A stretch of DNA of 64,000 nt from Ruminococcus_G sp964621905 (lineage in GTDB: Bacteria; Bacillota; Clostridia; Lachnospirales; Lachnospiraceae), in contig CAZUNG010000005.1 of assembly GCA_964621905.1 (NCBI GenBank), positions 192,815 to 256,814 on the forward strand, given 5' to 3'. Below the pieces are notes generated by a model. It saw nothing but the letters and a program-made list of their open reading frames with translations. It made no database searches and was not told the origin of the DNA. Shown in pieces: positions 25,962-34,699 of the stretch (positions are counted from its first letter, which is position 1; each line of letters starts with the position of its first letter). The translations under genes and the position numbers were made by a program.

Positions 25962-27041
25962 ATGAAAGCAGATCAATTTAACTACGATAAGTATCTCAGA
26001 ATATGTGAGGATGTAGAAGAACGTGCAAAGGGCTTTCACCGGGGAGAATTTCTTCCGGTAACCTGCTGGACACTTGGCGACGGTATCTATGGTACGAACT
26101 GCCGTGATAAAGACATGATGCTGGACGCACAGCTTGACGGGATCACCAGAACACTGGAAGTTGAGACTGATCAGATCCCATATCTGGAGCCGTGGCACGG
26201 GATCGGGGTATTTGCAGAAGCCTTTGGCTGTCCTTTCGCGTTCAATGATACGGATGCGCCCTGGACCAACACAATTGTCAGGGATATTGAAGATTTAAAA
26301 CGTCTGGAAATGCCGGATATCGCAGACTCCCGCATGCTGCAGAGGGTTTTGGAGACGACGGAATATTTTAATGATCAGACAAACGGGCAGATTGCGATCG
26401 CAGCGACAGATACCCAGTCGCCATTGAATACCATGAGCCTTATCTGTGATGTGGACTGGCTGCTGCTGGAGGCGCCGGAATATCCGGAAGAGTTTCACCG
26501 GGTAATGGGTATGATCACAGATTTGATTATTGAATTCACAAAAAAGCAGCGTGCGATCTGTTCAAAGCCCGCAACACCGGGCCATACCATGTGGTCATCT
26601 TCCCAGGTTAGCGGTATCAGCCTTTCTGCGGATATGATGGCGATGTGCGGCAGAGATTTCTATGAAGAATTTGCAAAACCCTATGATGAAAAAATCGGAA
26701 AAGAACTCGGCGGCGCCGGTATGCATTCCTGTGGAAAATGGCATTTCAATTTTGATATGGTGAAAAGCATGGAATACTGCTCCATGATCGATCTGGCAAT
26801 CAGCCTTCCCTGGGATCCCAGTCCCAATATTCCGGAAAAGATTGCAGAAGCTTTTGGGGGCACGAGCCTTCCGATTCATTGCCGTGCCGACGTGAAAGAT
26901 ATTGACGCCATTGACATGCTGATCCGCTCTGATGTGAGGATGATCGTGAGTCTCTGGTGGGATGATGATCCGGTGATCAGAAAAAGGAATTACGATATGG
27001 TGAAAGAACGCTGGAAAACGTACAAAGAAGAAACCGTATAA
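25962..27041 (+). CDS. Uroporphyrinogen-decarboxylase-fold protein (MtaA/UroD superfamily), first of two
   Basis: 359 aa. The fold is that of UroD and of cobalamin-dependent methyltransferases such as MtaA. The motif MHSCGKWHF carries His255 and Cys257, the start of the zinc HxC site used by MtaA-type enzymes to activate thiols. That argues for alkyl transfer rather than haem synthesis, and no haem genes are nearby. No corrinoid protein is encoded in the operon. It starts 13 bp after the MBL gene. The substrate is unknown. Confidence 0.78.
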   Translation: MKADQFNYDKYLRICEDVEERAKGFHRGEFLPVTCWTLGDGIYGTNCRDKDMMLDAQLDGITRTLEVETDQIPYLEPWHGIGVFAEAFGCPFAFNDTDAPWTNTIVRDIEDLKRLEMPDIADSRMLQRVLETTEYFNDQTNGQIAIAATDTQSPLNTMSLICDVDWLLLEAPEYPEEFHRVMGMITDLIIEFTKKQRAICSKPATPGHTMWSSSQVSGISLSADMMAMCGRDFYEEFAKPYDEKIGKELGGAGMHSCGKWHFNFDMVKSMEYCSMIDLAISLPWDPSPNIPEKIAEAFGGTSLPIHCRADVKDIDAIDMLIRSDVRMIVSLWWDDDPVIRKRNYDMVKERWKTYKEETV

Positions 27042-27063
27042 GACCGAATGGAGGTAAGGCATC

Positions 27064-28080
27064 ATGAGAGCGTTTGAAATCAAAAAACCCGGGGAATACG
27101 GTATTGTGGACGCACCGGCCCCAGAGATTTCCGAGGAGGAAGTACTGGTCAAAGTCGGATATGCTGCAATCTGTCATTCTGATATTGATATGCTGACGGG
27201 AAACAGAAAACATCTGATCAGCTATCCGAATATTGCCGGCCATGAATTTGCCGGGACGGTCATAAAGACAGGAACCGGGGTGAAAGGATTTAAAGAGGGG
27301 GATAAGGTTGTCTGTGAGTGTATGATTCTCTGCCGTCAATGTCCCGAATGTGATATGGGATATTCCTCCTGCGAAAATTACAGTGAACTTGGTTTTATGC
27401 AGGGCGGCGGTTTTGCCGAGTACTGTGCGGTACCGGCCCGAAACTGCCATAAATTCACAAAGATGACGATGGAGCAGGCCGCGCTTACAGAGCCTGCAGG
27501 AAATGGACTTGCAATCGTGGAGGCGGCAGATATACAGCCCACCGATCATGTAGTTATCATTGGTCCGGGTCCAATCGGGCTGTATGCCATGCTGTGCGCA
27601 AAACTGAAAAGCCCAAAGCAGATTATCATGGTTGGTACCAGACAGGAACGTCTGAAGTATGCCGGGAAAGTGGCTGATGCACTTGTGAATATCCGGGAAG
27701 AAGACGCCAGAGCGCGCATCCTCGAGCTGACCCATGGGGCGGGAGCTCAGGTGGTACTGATGTGTGCGACCACCATCTCAGCCTGTGAACTGGCGCTTAC
27801 GATTGCCGGAAAAAACTGCCGTCTGATCGTGGAAGGAGTACCAGGCGAGACGCCGGTGCCAGTGAACTTTAATGATTTTGTCACGAAGGTCATGACGATC
27901 AGAGGAGTAGCCGGCGTTACATCAAAACAGTTCCGCAAAGTCATCAGCCTGGTTGAGAACGGATATCTCGATCCGGTTCAATTTGTGACGCACAAAATAG
28001 ATCTTAAAGATATCGAGAAAGGGTTTGAGATCTTGCAGGCGCGCAATCAGGATGCAGTAAAGATTCTTGTGAAACCATGA
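27064..28080 (+). CDS. Zinc-dependent alcohol/polyol dehydrogenase (MDR superfamily), first of two
   Basis: 338 aa. Catalytic zinc ligands are Cys37 and the His60-Glu61 pair (AGHEFAG). Structural zinc ligands are Cys90, 93, 96 and 103. The Rossmann motif is IIGPGPIGLYAM. It would oxidise a secondary alcohol, as in sorbitol or threonine dehydrogenases, using NAD(P). It starts 22 bp after the first UroD-like gene with GGAGG upstream. The paralogue at 51750 sits in the second sugar island. Confidence 0.87.
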   Translation: MRAFEIKKPGEYGIVDAPAPEISEEEVLVKVGYAAICHSDIDMLTGNRKHLISYPNIAGHEFAGTVIKTGTGVKGFKEGDKVVCECMILCRQCPECDMGYSSCENYSELGFMQGGGFAEYCAVPARNCHKFTKMTMEQAALTEPAGNGLAIVEAADIQPTDHVVIIGPGPIGLYAMLCAKLKSPKQIIMVGTRQERLKYAGKVADALVNIREEDARARILELTHGAGAQVVLMCATTISACELALTIAGKNCRLIVEGVPGETPVPVNFNDFVTKVMTIRGVAGVTSKQFRKVISLVENGYLDPVQFVTHKIDLKDIEKGFEILQARNQDAVKILVKP

Positions 28081-28120
28081 GATTTGACAAAACGGGCGCA
28101 GAGCGCCGCTGGAGGTAAGG

Positions 28121-28900
28121 ATGAATAAATTTCTGGAAAAAATAAAGAATGGAAAAACAGCTGTCGGCACTCATGCACAGCTGGGCAGTCAGCCGATCAT
28201 GGAAATGTTCGGCATCGCGGGATTTGATGCAGTGTGGATTGACACCGAACACACGGCGATTGACAGACAGGATCTTCTCAACAGCATCATTGCGTTAAAT
28301 GGCTATCGCACGGCTGCCATCGTCAGGATTCCATGGAACGATCCGGTCCTGGCAAAGCCGGTCCTGGAGATGGGGGTGGATGGTATTATTTTTCCGTATG
28401 TCCGGTCTGCCCAGGATGTTGAACAGGCGATGGAAAGTTGTATTTATCCTCCGCACGGCATTCGCGGTTTTGGTCCGATCCGTGCTAATAAATATGGAAT
28501 GATGGGCAGTCAGGAATATTTTGACACGTATCTTGATGATACCTTCCGGATTGTTCAGATTGAACATGTGGATGCGGTCAGATGTATTGATGACATTCTG
28601 AAGGTAAAATATTTAAGTGGGATTGTACTTGGACCGAACGATCTTTCCGGCTCACTTGGCGTGCTCGGCCAGACAGATCATCCGGATGTCCAGAAATGCT
28701 TTGATATCGTTGCAGAGGCCGCAAAGAAGGCAGGCATCCCCTTTGGTGTGTCCACCGGATACAGTGTCGGAAGCGGCGGAGGGAACTTAAAACAGTGGAC
28801 AGACCGCGGGGCAAATTATATTTTTGTAGGTTCTGATGTGTCCTACGCGATGTCAGGAGCCGCCGCTACATATGAGGAAGTCAGTAATCTTGTGAGGTAA
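28121..28900 (+). CDS. HpcH/HpaI-family class II aldolase
   Basis: 259 aa. All key residues of HpcH line up: catalytic His44 (WIDTEH), Arg69 (IVRIP), and metal ligands Glu148 (QIEH) and Asp174 (GPNDLSG). The family does reversible aldol cleavage of 2-keto-3-deoxy acids, or of 4-hydroxy-2-keto acids, to pyruvate plus an aldehyde. This is the best anchor for the operon's chemistry: a keto-deoxy sugar acid is probably cleaved. GGAGG lies before the ATG. Confidence 0.9.
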   Translation: MNKFLEKIKNGKTAVGTHAQLGSQPIMEMFGIAGFDAVWIDTEHTAIDRQDLLNSIIALNGYRTAAIVRIPWNDPVLAKPVLEMGVDGIIFPYVRSAQDVEQAMESCIYPPHGIRGFGPIRANKYGMMGSQEYFDTYLDDTFRIVQIEHVDAVRCIDDILKVKYLSGIVLGPNDLSGSLGVLGQTDHPDVQKCFDIVAEAAKKAGIPFGVSTGYSVGSGGGNLKQWTDRGANYIFVGSDVSYAMSGAAATYEEVSNLVR

Positions 28901-28903
28901 CCG

Positions 28904-29830
28904 ATGGCTTTCGTAAAAACAGGAACGTATTTTAACAAACAGTCGTATCTGCTGGAAAATGAAAAGTTATGCGTGGAGTTTATTGCCAGCGGCTCAAGAA
29001 TGATTTCTTTCTATGATAAGACGTGTGGGGCGGAACGCCTGCTGCAAAGTGACAGAGACTGCTTTATTCCCAGAATATACGGTTCATCGATGCCGGACTG
29101 TGATCCCTGTGGGTTTGATGAAATGTTTCCGACGATTGACCGGTGTTTTTGCGAGGCGGAACCATGGCGCGGGACGGAGATGCCGGACCACGGAGAGGTA
29201 TGGGCACTGGACTGGGAGGCACGGACAGAGGAACATGCAGTTTCATTTCTTGTCTCAGGTATACGTTTTCCGTATACACTTAAAAAAACGGTAAAATTTA
29301 CGAATGCAGAAACCATCCGCATGGAATACCGGCTGAAAAATAACAGTTCTTTTCCGTTTCCTTTTCTTTGGGCGGCACATCCCATGCTGCAGCTTAAAGC
29401 AGGAACTATCATCATGATACCGCCGGAATGCCGGACCGGCTACACAATCTGCGGCGGCGGAGACGTATTGGGGGCATATGGAGATGTGTTTGATCTTGCG
29501 GGTATTCCGGGGATGAAACGAGGAGAAAAGGATCTTACCTTCCGGTTTGAGAGACGTGATGGGTGTGAGCAGAAGTATTACATCCGCCAGCCGTTAACAA
29601 ATGGATTTGTCCAGCTTCTGTATCCTGACGCAGGAAAACTTAAGTTTCATTTCGATACGAAGAAAACGCCGTATCTGGGATTGCTGTTCAATGATGAAGA
29701 GGAGGGCTGGGGAATCGTAGAACCGGCGACTGCCCCCTATGACAGGGTGGATATTGCCGGTCGATACGGGCTCGTGAAGCCTCTGGAACCTTTTGGGGAG
29801 AGAAGCTGGTATCTGGAGATGGGAATATAA
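28904..29830 (+). CDS. Aldose 1-epimerase-like (galactose-mutarotase-fold) protein
   Basis: 308 aa, mutarotase-like beta-sandwich. A His in AAHPMLQL and Glu/Asp residues in YDRVDIAGRYG are where family active sites lie. It would interconvert anomers of a sugar or act on a related sugar acid. It starts only 3 bp after the aldolase stop, so the two are tightly coupled. Sequence similarity to classical GalM is moderate, so the substrate may differ. Confidence 0.7.
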   Translation: MAFVKTGTYFNKQSYLLENEKLCVEFIASGSRMISFYDKTCGAERLLQSDRDCFIPRIYGSSMPDCDPCGFDEMFPTIDRCFCEAEPWRGTEMPDHGEVWALDWEARTEEHAVSFLVSGIRFPYTLKKTVKFTNAETIRMEYRLKNNSSFPFPFLWAAHPMLQLKAGTIIMIPPECRTGYTICGGGDVLGAYGDVFDLAGIPGMKRGEKDLTFRFERRDGCEQKYYIRQPLTNGFVQLLYPDAGKLKFHFDTKKTPYLGLLFNDEEEGWGIVEPATAPYDRVDIAGRYGLVKPLEPFGERSWYLEMGI

Positions 29831-29844
29831 AAAGGAGATTGCTT

Positions 29845-30801
29845 ATGAAAATTGTAATTCTTGACGGATATACCGAGAATCCGGGAGATCTGTCCTGGGA
29901 GGGATTTGAAGATTTTGGGGAACTTACGGTGTACGACCGTACACCGCAGGGGCTTGAAGCAGAACGCATCGGTGATGCAGACATCATTTACACGAATAAG
30001 ACACCGATCACGCGGGAGACTCTTGATGCATGTCCGACCGTCAAATATATCGGAGTTCTGGCAACAGGCTACAATGTGGTTGATTATGATTATGCCAGAG
30101 AAAAGGGGATACCGGTTACGAACATTCCAACGTACGGCACAGATGCGGTCGGACAGTTTGCCATCTCGATGCTTTTGGAGATATGCCATCATATCGGATA
30201 TCACAGTCAGGCGGTGCATGAGGGAAGATGGGAAGACTGTCCTGATTTTTGCTTCTGGGATTATCCGCTGATCGAGCTGGCCGGAAAAACTATGGGAATC
30301 CTGGGGTTTGGACGAATTGGTCAGGTTACGGGAAGAATCGCCAAAGCGCTGGGAATGAAGGTTCTGGCTTATGACAGCTTTGAAAATGAGACAGGACGTC
30401 AAATCGCAGAATATGTCGGACTTGACACCCTCCTGGAATCTTCTGATGTGATCTCTCTTCACTGTCCGCTGTTTCCGGAGACGAAAGAGATTATTAATAA
30501 AGATACGATTGCCAGGATGAGGGACGGCGTGATTATACTGAATAACAGCCGGGGTCCTTTGATTGCCGAGCAGGATCTGGCAGATGCACTGAACAGTGGG
30601 AAAGTGTATGCGGCAGGTCTGGATGTTGTGAGTACTGAGCCGATCCGTGGTGATAACCCGCTTTTAAAGGCGAGAAACTGCCTGATCACGCCGCATATCT
30701 CGTGGGCGCCGAAAGAAAGCCGTCAGAGACTCATGGACATTGCGGTTGATAATCTGGCACAGTTTGTAAAAGGAAATCCGGTCAATGTAGTGAATTTGTG
30801 A
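29845..30801 (+). CDS. D-2-hydroxyacid dehydrogenase (glycerate dehydrogenase/hydroxypyruvate-reductase-like)
   Basis: 318 aa. It has the NAD motif GILGFGRIGQ (151-160) and the triad Arg236 (NNSRGPL), Glu265 (VVSTEP) and His284 (TPHISWA). The ATGYNVVD and TPHISWA blocks are like those of glycerate dehydrogenases. It is distinct from the dehydrogenase at 19248. The ATG at 29845 is preferred over a TTG two codons upstream because AAAGGAG then sits 7 bases away. It would reduce hydroxypyruvate, glyoxylate or an aldolase-derived keto acid. Confidence 0.86.
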   Translation: MKIVILDGYTENPGDLSWEGFEDFGELTVYDRTPQGLEAERIGDADIIYTNKTPITRETLDACPTVKYIGVLATGYNVVDYDYAREKGIPVTNIPTYGTDAVGQFAISMLLEICHHIGYHSQAVHEGRWEDCPDFCFWDYPLIELAGKTMGILGFGRIGQVTGRIAKALGMKVLAYDSFENETGRQIAEYVGLDTLLESSDVISLHCPLFPETKEIINKDTIARMRDGVIILNNSRGPLIAEQDLADALNSGKVYAAGLDVVSTEPIRGDNPLLKARNCLITPHISWAPKESRQRLMDIAVDNLAQFVKGNPVNVVNL

Positions 30802-30858
30802 TGGATGAAAGCGTGAAAGAGCGCGGCCGTCACATTATGAAAGAGAGGAAAGGGCAGA

Positions 30859-32081
30859 TGCCGAATAAGGATATAGAAGTGCTGCGGGGACTGGCAAACG
30901 AGCTGGCAGAGATCTCCGCGCTTCCCGTGCAACAGGAGAGAAAACAGCAGTGGTATCATCTGAATGCAAGAAAAGTGGATAAACCGATGTTTTTGATGGG
31001 CGAGTTTCCCTGGAATGAAATGAACATCGATGATGAGCTGACACTGCGCTGTGAGGATTCTTTCTATCAGGAGATGGAGACAATTTTAAGAAGGCTTCTG
31101 TACAGGAACAAACATATTCAGGACGACTGGGTGTACGAGCCATTGATCTATATTCCGAAGGTGATTCACGGATTTCATTATGGTCTGGAGATCGTTGAGG
31201 AGAAACTGACCCGCGATGACGGAAACACAGTGGAGGCTCATTCGTATACGAGCCAGCTCAAAGAATGGGATGATATCGACAAAATTCAGGTGCCCGGTCT
31301 GTGGCTGGATGAGAATGAAACGGACAGAAGAGAAGAGATGGCAAAGGAGGCCGTGGGAGATATCCTGAAAGTCATTATGGACGGTCCGAGGTTTTGTTAC
31401 AGTCCATGGGATTACTTTATGATGTGGTCTGATATCGACACACTTTATGATAAAATGCTCTACGATGAGGACTGGGTGCATGCGCTGATGCGCAGAACCC
31501 TCGATGTACATCTGGGGATTATCAGCAAACTGAGGGATATGGATTGTCTGAACCGGCAGCAGCAGGTAGTTCACTGTACCGGAGCCTGGACGGATCTTTT
31601 GCCGGAAAATCCCCAAAAACCGGATTTCAAAGATGTCTGGACGTACGGGATGGCACAGATTCTCTATACCGTCTCACCGGAAATGCACGATGAATTTGAA
31701 TTTCAATATGCCAGCGAATGGTATGACAAATTCGGTCTGGGATATTACGGATGCTGTGAACCGCTGGACGACCGGATGGAATATGTCAAAAAGATAAAGG
31801 GAATTCATAAGATTTCCGTCAGTGCATGGGTCAAGGATTTTGAGCGCATGGCGGAGGAGATGGAAGGAAAATACGTATATTCTAATAAGCCGGCACCTGC
31901 ATTTGTGGCTTCACCGGGATGGAATCCGGAGACCGTGGAGAAAGATTTGAGAACCCGTCTGAATGCGGCAAGGAAATATAATTGTCCGGTAGAATTTACA
32001 TTGAAGGATATCTCCACCGTCTGTTATCAGCCGAAGCGTCTGACCGAGTGGTCTGAGATTATGAGAAAAGTGATTGGGTAA
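30859..32081 (+). CDS. Uroporphyrinogen-decarboxylase-fold protein, second of two
   Basis: 407 aa from this start (AGAGGAAAGG upstream). An ATG at 30801, overlapping the previous stop, would add 19 residues but has no ribosome site. It is UroD/MtaA-like but divergent from the first copy: the region equivalent to the zinc motif reads YYGCCEPLDDR, and a second VVHCTGAW lies earlier. The function may be methyl transfer or decarboxylation of the operon substrate. It is the last gene of the catabolic operon; a convergent gene ends 24 bp away. Confidence 0.7.
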
Positions 32082-32104
32082 TGTAAATGCCTTTAGCATC
32101 TGTG

Positions 32105-32791
32105 TTATTTTCTCTTCAGCTTTCGCAGCGCCGCTTTGAACTCAGGGGAGACGCGGTACGATTCACATGATTTCTGGATTGCCTTATTGTGGGTGAACGT
32201 ATCCATCCGGTCGTTTTCAAGAAATGTATAGGTTTGCTCTGGATATTTCACAACACAGACAGACACTGCCCATGCAGCAGCCATTTTTACATAATAGCCT
32301 TCGTGAGATATTAGATTGCAGATGTCAAGCACGCGGCCGGCATACGCATCATTGATAAAGTGATCGAGCAGTGACACCAGTGCAAAGCGGACTTCATATT
32401 CAGCGTCACTGCGCAGGTATTTCTGCAGGTAGGCAAAGCTTTTCTCCTGTTCGTTTTTCATGAATTGATACGTGATACAGCAGGAGTCACAGACCGCCCA
32501 GTTGTCAATGAGGGGGACAAACCGATCGAGCTGTGCAAAACGTTCCTTAAGATCCATCTTCGCATACCCGATTACCATACCGTGGAGCATGCGTTCTTCA
32601 TAACAGGATTTGGCATCATCGGTGGTAAATGACCGCCAGTCCCCCTTGGAAATTTCCTTTGCCAGAGTCCGCAGAGTCGGAACGCGCACACCCAGCGTAT
32701 CAGTCACTCCCGGGATCAGCTTGTCGTTAAATGATTTGTATTCAGTATCAGCCAGTTGATATAACCGGTCTTTGATTTCTTTGCGTGTCAC
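32105..32791 (-). CDS. DNA alkylation repair protein (AlkD-like HEAT-repeat glycosylase)
   Basis: 228 aa, all-helical HEAT-like repeats. The DNA glycosylase AlkD uses Trp and Asp four residues apart plus an Arg. Here NWAVCD gives the Trp/Asp pair with the same spacing and EVRFALVSLL supplies the Arg. It would remove N3- and N7-alkylated purines. The start is GTG with GGGAGGAT 8-9 bases upstream. It follows the MATE gene by 45 bp on the same strand and is probably co-transcribed, pairing export and repair in toxin resistance (inference). Confidence 0.85.
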   Translation of the reverse strand: MTRKEIKDRLYQLADTEYKSFNDKLIPGVTDTLGVRVPTLRTLAKEISKGDWRSFTTDDAKSCYEERMLHGMVIGYAKMDLKERFAQLDRFVPLIDNWAVCDSCCITYQFMKNEQEKSFAYLQKYLRSDAEYEVRFALVSLLDHFINDAYAGRVLDICNLISHEGYYVKMAAAWAVSVCVVKYPEQTYTFLENDRMDTFTHNKAIQKSCESYRVSPEFKAALRKLKRK

Positions 32792-32836
32792 AGTTTATCC
32801 TCCCGTAATCTATGTACGATGTCCTTGACGGCAGTT

Positions 32837-34192
32837 TTATCCCGGAATGCCTGCGCTGCGGTTCAGCCGTTTAAAACAGATCAGAAAAAACACAATGCCG
32901 TATACCGTGGTGATCGGAGTTGCCAGACCGACCATCATCAGAGATGCACCTGGAAGACGGGACATCAGGATGGATACCGGGATACGGATACAGAATGCGG
33001 AAGTGATGCCCTGCAGCATGACGGGGATACTTTTTCCACAGCCGTTAAAGTATCCGATGCTGCTGAACAGAACGCAGGTGAGAATACAGTCTGCCGAAAA
33101 TCCTTTCAGATAGCTGGCACTCTGTGCGATAACCGCCTGATCGGATGTGAAAATTGTGGACAGTCCGGCGCCGCCGAAGAAACCTGCCAAAAACATCACA
33201 ATTCCAACGGCGATTCCCGAGAACATAGCGGTATAAAACCCCTTTTTGGCCCGGTCCATTTTCCCAGCGCCCACATTTTGTGCGACAAAGGCGGAGACAC
33301 TTTGCATGACAGAGGAAGGAACCAGCATGATAAAGGTTACGATCTTCTGGGCAACCCCGTACCCGGCGGAAGGCTGCAGGCCCATTCCGTTGATGATGGA
33401 ATTGATGACCAGAAAGGAAATCTGCACCATGGTTTCCTGCAGTGCGATGGGAATCCCTATTTTGAGGATCAGCTTCAGTTCCCGGGAGAACATCTTACAC
33501 TGCCGCAAAGAAAAGGAGATGGGGAGGCTCTGGCGCTTCAGTACAAGCAGAGAAGCCACCACAGATACTCCCTGGGCCGCAATTGTTGCCAGCGCGGCAC
33601 CGGCGACATCCATTTTGAAAACCCCGACAAGCAGCAGATCTCCGATTATGTTGACGACACATGCGATACCGACAAACAGAAAAGGAAGGTTGGCATTTCC
33701 CACACCGCGAAGTACGCTGCTGATCACGTTATATGCAATAATAATCAGAACACCGCCCGAACAGATACGGATGTAAGTGACCGCCTGCTCAAATGACTCC
33801 GCCGGAACCTGCAGAAGGCGGGCGATGTTTCCCGCAAATACTTCCAGCAGTCCGGTTGCTATGATGCCGATGATCACAAAAAGCACAATGGACGTGCCGA
33901 CCGTATTGCCGGCTTCTTCCGGCTTTTTTTCGCCGATATGCTGGCCGATCACGACGGTTGCACCCATAGCGAGACTGGTAATAATAAAAGTTACCATCTG
34001 CATAAAGGCACTTCCGGTTCCGACTGCAGAGATGCTGCTCGCATCTCCAAACTGGCCGACGACCAATAAGTCTACGGCTCCGTACGCGGCCTGAAGTACC
34101 AGAGCGCCCAGTACAGGCAGGGCAAACCGCACAATCGCCTGAAACACAGAACCTTCTGTAAATGTAATTTCCTTTTTCTTTCCCTTTGCCAT
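32837..34192 (-). CDS. MATE-family multidrug/toxin efflux transporter
   Basis: 451 aa with about 12 hydrophobic segments in two similar halves (IVRFALPVLGALVLQAAYG in the first, LILKIGIPIALQETMVQI in the second), as is standard for MATE proteins. It exports cationic drugs or metabolites in exchange for Na+ or H+. The ATG at 34192 is preferred over one seven codons upstream because AGGAGG lies 5 bases before it. It is downstream of the tRNA-Gly gene but separated from it by a terminator-like hairpin. Confidence 0.9.
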   Translation of the reverse strand: MAKGKKKEITFTEGSVFQAIVRFALPVLGALVLQAAYGAVDLLVVGQFGDASSISAVGTGSAFMQMVTFIITSLAMGATVVIGQHIGEKKPEEAGNTVGTSIVLFVIIGIIATGLLEVFAGNIARLLQVPAESFEQAVTYIRICSGGVLIIIAYNVISSVLRGVGNANLPFLFVGIACVVNIIGDLLLVGVFKMDVAGAALATIAAQGVSVVASLLVLKRQSLPISFSLRQCKMFSRELKLILKIGIPIALQETMVQISFLVINSIINGMGLQPSAGYGVAQKIVTFIMLVPSSVMQSVSAFVAQNVGAGKMDRAKKGFYTAMFSGIAVGIVMFLAGFFGGAGLSTIFTSDQAVIAQSASYLKGFSADCILTCVLFSSIGYFNGCGKSIPVMLQGITSAFCIRIPVSILMSRLPGASLMMVGLATPITTVYGIVFFLICFKRLNRSAGIPG

Positions 34193-34257
34193 CCGTTCCT
34201 CCTCATGCTCCACGGCGTCTGTAAAAGACTGTATAACGTAAAAAAGAACAGCTCTCC

Positions 34258-34281
34258 AAAAAGGAAAGCTATTCCGCTTTC
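34258..34281 (-). terminator. Terminator of the tRNA-Gly transcript
   Basis: On the minus strand, GAAAGC / GCTTTC with a 6-nt loop, then CCTTTTT. Confidence 0.55.
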
Positions 34282-34289
34282 AAACTGAC

Positions 34290-34360
34290 AGCAGATAAGG
34301 GGAATCGAACCCCCCTCTCCAGCTTGGGAAGCTAGCATTCTACCGATAAACTATATCTGC
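34290..34360 (-). tRNA. tRNA-Gly, anticodon CCC
   Basis: Read on the minus strand: the acceptor arms GCAGATA / TATCTGC pair perfectly. The anticodon stem is CTAGC/GCTGG with loop TTCCCAA, giving anticodon CCC (decodes GGG). The T arm is GGGGG-TTCGATT-CCCCT. The 3' CCA is not encoded (GCTGTC follows) and must be added by an enzyme. It is 71 nt and compact, as for many tRNA-Gly. Confidence 0.93.
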
Positions 34361-34369
34361 ATGTAACTT

Positions 34370-34397
34370 ATTATAGCAGTTTTTTTTCAAAAATCAA
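34370..34397 (-). promoter_or_regulatory. Promoter of tRNA-Gly(CCC)
   Basis: Minus strand TTGATT (34397-34392), 16-bp spacer, TGC-TATAAT (34375-34370), about 9 bp before the tRNA. Confidence 0.55.
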
Positions 34398-34445
34398 GTG
34401 TTTCGATTATATTTAACTTTAGAGAAACTTGAAATTTTCCTGAAC

Positions 34446-34474
34446 TTGCAAACAGAAGTCAAAGTTGCTATAAT
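34446..34474 (+). promoter_or_regulatory. Promoter of the thiamine salvage operon
   Basis: TTGCAA (34446-34451), 17-bp spacer, TATAAT (34469-34474) with an extended TGC element. It lies about 20 bp upstream of the riboswitch. Confidence 0.65.
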
Positions 34475-34493
34475 GAAAGATAATTTCATAATT

Positions 34494-34584
34494 GCGGGGG
34501 AACTGATGCAGTTGAGAAGGCGGCGCACGGCAGGTGACGCCCCTGACCCTTTGAACCTGTCGGTTAAGACCGTCGTAGGGAGCA
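34494..34584 (+). promoter_or_regulatory. TPP riboswitch (THI element)
   Basis: The conserved core is present: GGGG...CTGATGCAGTTGAGA, then CTGACCCTTTGAACCTG, and GGTTAAGACCGTCGTAGGGA closing the element. These match the THI-box consensus (CUGAGA, ACCCUUUGAACCUG, GUUAAxACC, GUAGGGA). It senses thiamine pyrophosphate and controls the genes after it through the terminator at 34607-34636. Confidence 0.93.
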
Positions 34585-34606
34585 AACAAACACAGTATGA
34601 AACAGA

Positions 34607-34636
34607 ATGTCTGGGTATTTGCACCCGGGCATTTTT
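34607..34636 (+). terminator. Expression-platform terminator of the TPP riboswitch
   Basis: ATGTCTGGGT / ACCCGGGCAT stem (two wobbles) with loop ATTTGC, then TTTTT. It would form when TPP is bound, stopping transcription before thiM. Confidence 0.8.
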
Positions 34637-34699
34637 CATTGTACAGGAAACAAGGTGACAGGCTGCAGTGAAAATCCCGGGGACAAAGGAGAGAAAACT

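Noticed and set aside
32819..33796. Long open frame (325 codons) on the plus strand opposite the MATE gene
   Set aside because: It lies fully antisense to a clear MATE transporter, its translation is Cys/His/Asp-rich without any family feature, and it has no ribosome site.
34398..34658. Open frame of 86 codons running through the TPP riboswitch
   Set aside because: It covers the promoter, the riboswitch core and its terminator; the conserved RNA explains the sequence and there is no ribosome site.
34607..34699. N-terminal extension of ThiM
   Set aside because: It would start inside the riboswitch terminator. Family members begin near the ATG at 34700, which has a good AAAGGAGAG site.
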